A stretch of 64,000 bases of DNA from Streptomyces sp. Act143 (GTDB taxonomy: Bacteria; Actinomycetota; Actinomycetes; Streptomycetales; Streptomycetaceae), in the NCBI RefSeq assembly GCF_003143935.1, contig NZ_QFRX01000001.1:7658925-7722924 (forward strand), in the 5' to 3' direction. Positions 27,809 to 36,100 of the stretch are shown piece after piece. Position 1 is the stretch's first letter; each line of letters starts with the position of its first letter. The notes under the pieces were generated by a model. It was not told the origin of the DNA. It searched no databases and saw only the letters and a list, made by a program, of their open reading frames with translations. Made by a program: the position numbers and the translations under genes.

Positions 27809-29872
27809 TCAGTGCCAGGTGTCGTTCGCGGTGTAGCCCGTGGCCGAGCCGGTGGTGTACGCGCGGTTGGTGCCGGATTCCCAGGTCACGTTCCCGGAGC
27901 TGTCCTTCTTGATGTACTTGTAGGTGAAGGCCGTGCTCTTCGGGACGATCACCAGCTTGCTCCACGTCGGGTACGACGCCGAGGACAGCGGGATCGCGTC
28001 GCCGGTGTTCCAGGAGCCGAGGGAGGCGAGGGAACCGACGACGTAGACGTTGGTGCCCCAGTCGGTCGTGGCGGTGACGTTGAAGGTGACGTCGGTGGCG
28101 CTCGCGCTCGCCACGTTCCAGGAGTTGTCGAAGGAGACGGCCGAAGTCGCGCTCGAACCGGCTCTGTTGGCGTTGGACTCCCAGGTCACGTTGCCCGAAC
28201 TGTCCTTCTTTATGTACTTGTACTCGAACGACGTGTTGATCGGCACGCTCACCTCGCCCGACCACACCGGGTACCCGGTCGACGACAGCCGGATCGCCTT
28301 CGAGGTGTCCCAGGAGCCGAGCGCCGGCACGGAGCCGACGACGTAGACGTTGGTGCCGGAGGAGGTGGAGGCGTACTCGTTGAACGTCGCCGTCACCGTC
28401 GACGTCGAGTCGCCGCCACCCGAGCCGCCGCAGGTCGTGCACGGCGTGAACGCGCCGTCGTAGAAGGCGATCGCGCTCTTCGCGGGGATCGTGAGGGTCG
28501 CGCTGCCGCCCGACACGGTGACCGTGGTGGCCCCGTTGTCGATGACGTTCGTGTACGTCCCGTCGGCCATCCCGGTCGCGAAGGTGTACGTCGCCGCGGA
28601 GGAGCCGTTGTTCAGAGCGATGTAGCCCGCCGTGCCGCGGCTGAAGCCGATCACGCTCGACGACTTGGTCGACCAGTTGGCCACCGCCTCCGAGCCGACC
28701 GCGTTGTGCCACTTCACCATGCCGGTGACGGCGGTGTCCCGGTCGAGACAGTACCAGCCGTCGGAGCAGTCGGTGTCGGTGACGAAACCGGCGGAGTTCG
28801 GCGGGGCCTGGTCGCTCTGGGTGAACTCCCAGCCGGCGTAGACGGTCGGGGTCGACCACTTGTAGGCCAGCTGGAAGATGTTGGCCAGCTTGTAGGTGTC
28901 ACCGTCCTTGTAGGACATGTGCAGTCCGTTGCGCTCGGTGTCGTGGTTGGTCACGAAGGACACCGAGTTGGCGGGGGCGAGGATGCCGGACGAGGACAGC
29001 GACTCCAGGTCGCTGATGTTCCCCTGGAAGGCCGACTTCATCTTGCTCGCGTAGGTGAAGTCGAGGACGTCACCGGAGGCGTAGTAGTCCGAGGCCGCCG
29101 GGGTCGAGCCCGGGTACACCTCCTGGAAGACGTACGGGTCCGTGCCCGACGTCGTGTCGGTCAGCTTGGCCTCGATCGCCTGGAGGTCGGCGGTCGGGAT
29201 GTGCTTGGCCGCGTCGACGCGGAAGCCGTCGACGCCGAGGGCGAGCTGCTTGTTGAGGAAGCCCGCGATGCCGCTGCGGACGCTGTCCTCCTCCGTCTCC
29301 AGGTCGGGCAGGCCGAGGAGTTCGCAGTTCTGGACCTCGGTGAGGTTCGACCAGTCGTCGATGACGAGGTCGGAGTCGGAGCAGTCGTCCGACTGGTGGT
29401 AGTCGCCCGGGTTCCAGTCGGGGGTGTCGTACTTGTTGGTGATCGTGGTGCCGTTGTAGCCGGTGCCGGTCTGCGCGGCGGTGTGGTTGATCACCGCGTC
29501 CGTATACACCTTGACGCCGGCGGTGTGGCAGGTGCTCACCATCGACGCGAACTGGGCGGCGGTGCCGAAGCGGCTGTTGAGGTTGTAGGAGTACGGCTGG
29601 TAGGCGTCCCACCAGTAGTACGAGGACTGCTTGAGGGACTCGGCGGGCGGGGCCACCTGCACGGCCCCGTAGCCGTTCGGTCCGAGGACGTCGGTGCACT
29701 CGGCGGCGACCGAGTCCCAGTTCCATTCCCACAGGTTGGCGATGACATCGCCGGAGGTGGTGGCGTCGGCCTGGGCGGTCGCGGCGGGCAGGGCGGTCGC
29801 ACCGGCGAGCGCCAGGGCGCCGACCGCCAGGGCTCTCGTGGTGCGGCTGAGCACACCCGGTTCGAAGATCAT
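27809..29872 (-). CDS. secreted alpha-amylase (GH13) with two C-terminal CBM20 starch-binding modules
   Basis: This exported endo-alpha-1,4-glucanase attacks raw starch. A signal peptide ends near TAQADATTS. The GH13 domain shows VDGFRVDAAKHI (nucleophile Asp), FQEVYPGS (acid/base Glu) and VTNHDTERNG (third Asp), typical of the GH13_32 actinobacterial group. After a Gly/Ser/Asp linker (CGGSGGGDS) come two tandem CBM20 modules. Each contains GTNVYVVGS, LGSW and YKYIKKDSSGNVTWES, almost identical to each other, so they arose by recent duplication. ATG at 29872 follows GGAG. It is divergent from the next amylase gene. A minus-strand TTGACG at 29976-29971 may be its -35 box. The 687-residue length fits this architecture. 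Confidence 0.95.
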   Translation of the reverse strand: MIFEPGVLSRTTRALAVGALALAGATALPAATAQADATTSGDVIANLWEWNWDSVAAECTDVLGPNGYGAVQVAPPAESLKQSSYYWWDAYQPYSYNLNSRFGTAAQFASMVSTCHTAGVKVYTDAVINHTAAQTGTGYNGTTITNKYDTPDWNPGDYHQSDDCSDSDLVIDDWSNLTEVQNCELLGLPDLETEEDSVRSGIAGFLNKQLALGVDGFRVDAAKHIPTADLQAIEAKLTDTTSGTDPYVFQEVYPGSTPAASDYYASGDVLDFTYASKMKSAFQGNISDLESLSSSGILAPANSVSFVTNHDTERNGLHMSYKDGDTYKLANIFQLAYKWSTPTVYAGWEFTQSDQAPPNSAGFVTDTDCSDGWYCLDRDTAVTGMVKWHNAVGSEAVANWSTKSSSVIGFSRGTAGYIALNNGSSAATYTFATGMADGTYTNVIDNGATTVTVSGGSATLTIPAKSAIAFYDGAFTPCTTCGGSGGGDSTSTVTATFNEYASTSSGTNVYVVGSVPALGSWDTSKAIRLSSTGYPVWSGEVSVPINTSFEYKYIKKDSSGNVTWESNANRAGSSATSAVSFDNSWNVASASATDVTFNVTATTDWGTNVYVVGSLASLGSWNTGDAIPLSSASYPTWSKLVIVPKSTAFTYKYIKKDSSGNVTWESGTNRAYTTGSATGYTANDTWH

Positions 29873-29993
29873 GTGCGGCTCCGGGATGGGGAAGCGGACG
29901 GAGGCGAGGTGGAGTCGATCAGAGGTCGGGGATTCAACAAGTGGTGAGCGTGCGGCAGTTGAGAAGGGCACGTCAAGAGAGTGGGTGAAAGTT

Positions 29994-30045
29994 CTTGCTG
30001 TGAGTTGCAAGCCTCTTGCTGTAAACCTTTCGTCAGGGGTACGTT
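29994..30045 (+). promoter_or_regulatory. MalR-type operator and promoter between the divergent amylase genes
   Basis: CTTGCTG at 29994-30000 and 30015-30021 are 21 bases apart and flank TTGCAAG (30005-30011). The second copy contains TTGCTG (30016-30021), followed after 18 bases by TACGTT (30040-30045), a good promoter for the plus-strand amylase. The pattern matches that before the pullulanase gene. Repression by MalR is inferred from these half sites. Confidence 0.65.
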
Positions 30046-30095
30046 CACGCCGGCGCCGGGCAAGGACGCCCGGCCGTCCCGCAAGGAGCCCCCAC

Positions 30096-31478
30096 GTGAT
30101 ATCGAGATGGCCAGCCAGCGCATCCCTCACCGCGCTCGCCGCAGCCGCGGCCCTCATCGCCCCCGCCACCCCCGCCGCCGCCTCCCCGCCCGGCACCAAG
30201 GACGTCACCGCCGTCCTGTTCGAGTGGAACTTCGCCTCGGTCGCCAAGGAGTGCACCAACACCCTCGGCCCCGCCGGATACGGCTACGTCCAGGTCTCCC
30301 CGCCCGCCGAGCACATCCAGGGCTCGCAGTGGTGGACGTCGTACCAGCCCGTCAGCTACAAGATCGCCGGTCGCCTCGGTGACGCCACCGCCTTCAAGAG
30401 CATGGTCGACACGTGTCACGCGGCCGGCGTGAAGGTCGTCGTCGACACCGTCGTCAACCACATGTCGGCGGGGAGCGGCACCGGCACCGGCGGGTCCAGC
30501 TACAGCAAGTACAACTACCCGGGCCTGTACTCGTCCTACGACATGGACGACTGCACGGCCACGATCAGCGACTACACCAACCGCACCAACGTCCAGAACT
30601 GCGAACTCGTCGGCCTCGCCGACCTGGACACCGGCGAGGAGTACGTCCGGTCCACCATCGCCGGGTACATGAACACCCTGCTCGGCTACGGTGTCGACGG
30701 CTTCCGCATCGACGCGGCCAAGCACATCCCGGCGACCGACCTCGCCAACATCAAGTCGCGTCTGTCCAACCCCTCCGTGTACTGGAAGCAGGAGGTCATC
30801 TACGGCAGCGGCGAGGCCGTCCAGCCCACCGAGTACACGGGCAACGGGGACGTCCAGGAGTTCCGTTACGCCTACGACCTCAAGCGCGTCTTCAACAACG
30901 AGAACCTCGCCTACCTGAAGAACTACGGCGAGGGCTGGGGCTACATGAGCAGCTCGGTCGCCGGCGTCTTCGTCGACAACCACGACACCGAGCGCAACGG
31001 CTCCACGCTCAACTACAAGGACGGGGCGAACTACACCCTCGCCAACGTCTTCATGCTGGCCTACCCGTACGGCGCCCCGGACATCAACTCCGGCTACGAG
31101 TGGTCCGACACGGACGCCGGTCCGCCCAACGGCGGCTCGGTGACGGCCTGCTGGCAGAACGGCTGGAAGTGCCAGCACGCCTGGCCGGAGATCATCCGCA
31201 TGGTCGCCTTCCGCAACGCGACCCGCGGTGAGTCGGTCACCAACTGGTGGGACAACGGCGGCGACGCGATCGCCTTCGGGCGGGGCAGCAAGGGCTACGT
31301 GGCCATCAATCACGAGTCGGGCAGCCTGACCCGTACGTACCAGACGTCACTGGCCGCGGGCACGTACTGCAACGTCCAGAACAACACGACGGTGACCGTG
31401 AACTCCAGCGGACAGTTCACCGCCACCCTGGGCGCCAACACCGCGCTCGCGATCTACAGCGGCAAGTCCAGCTGCTGA
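30096..31478 (+). CDS. secreted alpha-amylase (GH13) without starch-binding module
   Basis: This 460-residue secreted alpha-amylase has a signal peptide ending around PAAASPPG and a GH13 catalytic domain. The catalytic residues are in VDGFRIDAAKHI (Asp), KQEVIYGSG (Glu) and VDNHDTERNG (Asp). Unlike the neighbouring amylase it ends at the domain-C beta region (ANTALAIYSGKSSC) and lacks CBM20, so it should prefer soluble starch. GTG at 30096 is chosen because AAGGAG lies seven bases upstream; the open frame extends upstream but is not signal-peptide-like there. Its first 17 bases are nearly identical to those of the pullulanase gene at 33117. Its promoter carries MalR-type sites. Confidence 0.94.
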   Translation: MISRWPASASLTALAAAAALIAPATPAAASPPGTKDVTAVLFEWNFASVAKECTNTLGPAGYGYVQVSPPAEHIQGSQWWTSYQPVSYKIAGRLGDATAFKSMVDTCHAAGVKVVVDTVVNHMSAGSGTGTGGSSYSKYNYPGLYSSYDMDDCTATISDYTNRTNVQNCELVGLADLDTGEEYVRSTIAGYMNTLLGYGVDGFRIDAAKHIPATDLANIKSRLSNPSVYWKQEVIYGSGEAVQPTEYTGNGDVQEFRYAYDLKRVFNNENLAYLKNYGEGWGYMSSSVAGVFVDNHDTERNGSTLNYKDGANYTLANVFMLAYPYGAPDINSGYEWSDTDAGPPNGGSVTACWQNGWKCQHAWPEIIRMVAFRNATRGESVTNWWDNGGDAIAFGRGSKGYVAINHESGSLTRTYQTSLAAGTYCNVQNNTTVTVNSSGQFTATLGANTALAIYSGKSSC

Positions 31479-31500
31479 ACACCCCCCGGGGAACGTGGGA

Positions 31501-31529
31501 TTGACGCTCACGGAGTGTCGTCCTACGTT
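31501..31529 (+). promoter_or_regulatory. promoter of the GH30 gene
   Basis: TTGACG (31501-31506) and TACGTT (31524-31529) are separated by exactly 17 bases, close to the vegetative consensus. The CebR-type palindrome begins 12 bases after the -10 box, so it covers the expected transcription start. Confidence 0.7.
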
Positions 31530-31540
31530 CTCCGGTGGTT

Positions 31541-31556
31541 ATGGGAGCGCTCCCAT
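31541..31556. promoter_or_regulatory. perfect CebR-type operator before the GH30 gene
   Basis: ATGGGAGCGCTCCCAT is a perfect 16-bp palindrome. Its core TGGGAGCGCTCCCA is the operator known for the cellobiose/cellotriose repressor CebR in Streptomyces. It lies between the promoter and the ribosome site (GAAGGGA), where a bound repressor would block transcription. Confidence 0.85.
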
Positions 31557-31571
31557 GAAGGGATGTTCAGT

Positions 31572-32972
31572 ATGCGAACCAGATTCCGCAGGTGGACGGT
31601 GACGTCCGTGGCGGCCCTGCTGGCGGTCGCGGGCACCAGTGCGGCCCAGGCGCCGAGGGTGAGTGCCGCCACCACGGCGACCATCGACGGCTCCACCACC
31701 TACCAGCCCATCGACGGCTTCGGCTTCTCCGAGCACTTCGGCCGCGCCGACATCATGCACGGCGCACAGGGGTTACCGGCGCAGAAGCAGCGCGAACTCC
31801 TGGACCTGCTGCTCGACCGCAGTACCGGCGCCGGCCTCAGCATCCTGCGCCTCGGCATCGACTCCGGCATCCAGCCCACCGACCCCGGCGGCCCGGACGC
31901 CACCCCCCGGTACACCTGGGACGGCTACGACAAGGGCCAGGTGTGGCTCGCCAAGGAGGCCAGGGCCTACGGCGTCAACCGCTTCTACGCCGACGCCTGG
32001 ACCGCCCCCGGCTACATGAAGACGAACGGGACCGACGCCGACGGCGGCACCCTGTGCGGCCTTCCGGGCGCCGCTTGCGCGAGCGGCGACTGGCGCAGGG
32101 CGTACGCGGACTTCCTCGTCCAGTGGGCGAAGTTCTACGGGCAGGAAGGCGTCCGCATCACCGACATCGGCTTCACCAACGAACCCGACTGGACGGCGAC
32201 GTACGACTCCATGCGGCTCACCCCCGCCCAGGCGACGGAGTTCGTGAAGATCTTCGGGCCGGTCGCCCGCGCGGCCGGTTACCGGGTGGCCTGCTGCGAC
32301 TCCTTCGGCTGGACCCAGCAGAAGGCGTACACGAGCGCGATCGAGGCGGACCCGGTCGCCCGCGACCTCGTCTCCACACACACCGGCCACACCTACGCCA
32401 GCGCCGTGGACGGCCCGCTGCCGACGCGGAAGCGCACCTGGATGTCGGAGTGGTCGCCCAACGGCACCACCTGGAACGAGAACTGGGACGACGGCAGCGG
32501 CTACGACGGCTTCACCGTGGCCTCCGCCGTCCACGACGCGCTCACCAAGGGCAACGCGAGCGGATACGTGTACTGGTACGGCGCCTCGGTCGGGGCCACG
32601 CGCGGGCTGATCCAGATGGACGGCGAGAACTACCACGTGTCGAAGCGGCTGTGGGCGCTCGCCGGCTACAGCCGGTTCATCCGGCCCGGCGCCACGCGCA
32701 TCGGCGCCACCACCCCCGACGCCGGCCTGGAGCTCTCGGCGTTCCGCAACACCGACGGCAACCTCACCGTCGTGGCCCTGAACGCGGGCACCGGTGCTCA
32801 GCAGGTGTCGTACGGCCTGAGGAACACCGGTATCACGGCCGGGACGGCCACCCCGTACCTCACCAACGGCTCGCACAGCATGGCCCGGCAGCCGGCCGTG
32901 CACGTGCGCGGAGGGGCGCTGACCGCGACGGTGCCGGCCCGCTCGCTCGTCACGTACACCATCAGGCGGTAG
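31572..32972 (+). CDS. secreted glycoside hydrolase, family GH30
   Basis: This 466-residue secreted glycosidase has a signal peptide (MRTRFRRWTVTSVAALLAVAGT, shown in two parts: MRTRFRRW and TVTSVAALLAVAGT; cleavage after VSA). A (beta/alpha)8 domain carries a C-terminal beta-sheet side domain. The acid/base Glu is residue 204 in TNEPDW and the nucleophile Glu is residue 293 in WMSEW. GH30 members act on xylan, beta-1,6-glucan, galactan or glucosylceramide, and the subfamily is not clear. ATG at 31572 follows GAAGGGA; an ATG at 31563 is too close to that site. A CebR-type operator upstream predicts induction by cellobiose or cellotriose, so a beta-glucan or xylan target is likely. Confidence 0.9.
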   Translation: MRTRFRRWTVTSVAALLAVAGTSAAQAPRVSAATTATIDGSTTYQPIDGFGFSEHFGRADIMHGAQGLPAQKQRELLDLLLDRSTGAGLSILRLGIDSGIQPTDPGGPDATPRYTWDGYDKGQVWLAKEARAYGVNRFYADAWTAPGYMKTNGTDADGGTLCGLPGAACASGDWRRAYADFLVQWAKFYGQEGVRITDIGFTNEPDWTATYDSMRLTPAQATEFVKIFGPVARAAGYRVACCDSFGWTQQKAYTSAIEADPVARDLVSTHTGHTYASAVDGPLPTRKRTWMSEWSPNGTTWNENWDDGSGYDGFTVASAVHDALTKGNASGYVYWYGASVGATRGLIQMDGENYHVSKRLWALAGYSRFIRPGATRIGATTPDAGLELSAFRNTDGNLTVVALNAGTGAQQVSYGLRNTGITAGTATPYLTNGSHSMARQPAVHVRGGALTATVPARSLVTYTIRR

Positions 32973-33027
32973 CGGCGCCGGACGCGTACGGGCCCGGAAG
33001 AAGTCCCGTGAAAGGTCTTTCCGTTAC

Positions 33028-33068
33028 TTTCAAGACTCTTGCTGTAAGCCTTACGGCGGCGATACGGT
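33028..33068 (+). promoter_or_regulatory. MalR-type operator and promoter of the pullulanase gene
   Basis: TTTCAAG (33028-33034) and CTTGCTG (33038-33044) repeat the arrangement seen before the amylase at 30096. TTGCTG (33039-33044) and TACGGT (33063-33068) are 18 bases apart and make a plausible promoter. The gap 32973-33116 contains nothing else. Confidence 0.6.
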
Positions 33069-33116
33069 CGCGCGGGGTCGGACCCACGTAGAGCCGTAAT
33101 CGCAAGGAGTCCATCT

Positions 33117-36100
33117 GTGATACCGAGATGGCCGACGCCGTCGAGGCGCCGCACCGCCCATGCCGGACGGGTCGCCGCGGTCACCGTGACCGCGTTGGCC
33201 GCAGCGCTCGTCCAACCCCTCGCGGCGCGGGCGGACACACCGCCTCCGCCGCCGTCCGACGCCAAGCTCGCCGCCGAGCCCGCCCGGCACGACTCCACGC
33301 GCGAGCAGTTCTACTTCGTGCTGCCGGACCGTTTCGCCAACGGCGACACCGGCAACGACGAGGGCGGCCTCACCGGCACCCGCCTCACCACCGGCTACGA
33401 CCCCACCGACAAGGGTTTCTACCAGGGCGGTGACCTCAAGGGCCTGACGAAGAAGCTCGACTACATCAAGGGGCTCGGCACCACCGCCATCTGGATGGCG
33501 CCGATCTTCAAGAACCGGCCCGTGCAGGGCACCGGGGCCAACGCCTCGGCCGGCTACCACGGTTACTGGATCACCGACTTCACCCAGGTCGACCCGCACT
33601 TCGGGACCAACCATGACCTGGAGAACCTCATCTCCAAGGCGCACGCCAAGGGGATGAAGGTCTTCTTCGACGTCATCACCAACCACACCGCCGACGTCGT
33701 CGACTACGAGGAGAAGTCCTACGACTACCTCTCCAAGGGCGCGTTCCCGTACCTGACCAAGGACGGCGAGCCCTTCGACGACGCCGACTACGCCGACGGC
33801 ACGCGGGACTTCCCGGAGGTCGACGCCGACTCCTTCCCGCGCACCCCTGAGGTCACGAAGAACAGCAAGGTCCCGTCGTGGCTCAACGACCCGACGATGT
33901 ACCACAACCGGGGTGACTCGACCTACGCGGGCGAGTCGACCACCTACGGCGACTTCTCCGGACTCGACGACCTGTGGACCGAGCGTCCCGAGGTCGTCAG
34001 CGGCATGGAGAAGATCTACCAGCGGTGGGTCAGGGACTTCGACATCGACGGCTTCCGGATCGACACCGTGAAGCACGTGAACATGGAGTTCTGGACCCAG
34101 TGGGCCACCGCCCTCGACTCCTACGCCGCCAAGCACGGCCGCGACGACTTCTTCATGTTCGGCGAGGTCTACTCCGCCGACACCTCGATCACCTCGCCGT
34201 ACGTCACCCAGGGCCGCCTCGACGCCACACTCGACTTCCCCTTCCAGGAGGCGGCCCGGCAGTACGCCTCCCAGGGCGGCAGCGCGCAGAAGCTGGCCTC
34301 CGTCTTCGGTGACGACTACAAGTACACGACCGACAAGGCCAACGCGTACGAGCAGGTCACCTTCCTCGGCAACCACGACATGGGCCGCATCGGGTACTTC
34401 CTGAACCAGGACAACCCGAAGGCCGGCGACGCCGAACTGCTGAAGAAGGACGAGCTCGCCAACGAGCTGATGTTCCTCAGCCGCGGCAACCCGGTCGTCT
34501 ACTACGGCGACGAGCAGGGCTTCACCGGCTCCGGCGGCGACAAGGACGCCCGCCAGACGATGTTCGCCTCCAGGACCGCCGACTACCTCGACGACGACGA
34601 GATCGGCACCGACCGCACGCACGCGAGCGACGCCTTCGACACGAGTGCGCCGCTCTACCGGCAGATCAGCGCGCTCGCCAAGCTCCGCAAGGCCAACCCG
34701 GCCCTCGCCGACGGCATCCAGACCGAGCGCTACGCGGCCGACGGCGCGGGCGTCTACGCCTTCTCCCGCACCGACGCGAAGACCGGCCAGGAGTACGTCG
34801 TCGCCTTCAACAACGCCGGTGAGGCCAAGTCGGCGACATTCGCGGCCGGTTCGGCGGGCATGACCTACCAGGGCATCCACGGCACCGACGACTCCGCGAA
34901 GTCCGACGCCGACGGCAAGCTCACCGTCACCGTCCCGGCCGGCTCCGCGATCGTCCTCAAGGCGGCCGCCAAGCCCGCCGGAGCGGCCACCGCGCCCACG
35001 CTCACCCTCAAGGCCCCGGACGCCGGCGCCACCGGCACCGTCACGCTGACGGCCGACGTCGACGGCGGCCGGCTCAACCGCGTGGTCTTCGCCGCCCAGG
35101 TCGGCAACGGCAAGTGGCGGACCCTCGGCTCCGCCGACCACGCCCCGTACCAGGTCACGCAGACGATCGACAAGGACGTACCGGCCGGAACGGCCCTGCG
35201 CTACAAGGCGGTTGCCGTCGACTCGGCGGGACACACCGCCAGTGCCCTCGCCGCGTCCACCACCGGCACCCCGCCCGCCGAGGAGGTCCCCACCGCCTCC
35301 TCCCGCGACTACGCGATCGTCCACTACAAGCGCGCGGACGGCGACTACGGCAACTGGGGCCTGTACGCCTGGGGCGACCTCGCCGACGGCGAGGCCACGA
35401 ACTGGCCGGACAGCCACCCCTTCACCGGCCGTGACGCCTACGGCGCCTTCGCCTACGTCAAGTTGAAGACCGGCGCCTCGAACGTCGGCTTCCTCGTCAT
35501 CGACAAGGACGGCAACAAGGACGTCTCCGCCGACCGCACGATCGACGTCACCAAGACCGGTGAGGTCTGGATCGAGCAGGGCAAGACCGACGTCGTGACG
35601 GAGAAGCCGGACTACCCCGAGCAGGACAGGACCAAGGCGGTCCTCCACTACCACCGCGCCGACGGGAACTACGACGGCTGGAGTCTGCACGTCTGGACGG
35701 GCGCCGCGAACCCCACCGACTGGTCGAACCCGCTGAAGCCGGTGAAGACTGACGCCTATGGCGCCGTTTTCGAGGTACCGCTCACCGACGGTGCCACCAG
35801 CCTCAGCTACATCATCCACAAGGGCGACGACAAGGACCTCCCGTCCGACCAGTCGCTGGACCTCACCGCCGACGGCCATGAGGTGTGGCTGTTGAACGGC
35901 CAGGAGAAGTACCTGCTCCCGCAGCCCGCGGGCTCGGCCGCCGCCCTCGACCTGACCACCTCCAAGGCGGTCTGGATCGACCGGGACACGGTCGCCTGGA
36001 ACGGCTCCGACGCCGCCGCCTCCACCCAGCTGCGCTACAGCCGCGACGGGTCGATCGCCGTCAAGGACGGGACCCTGACGAGCGACGACGAGCGCTGGCT

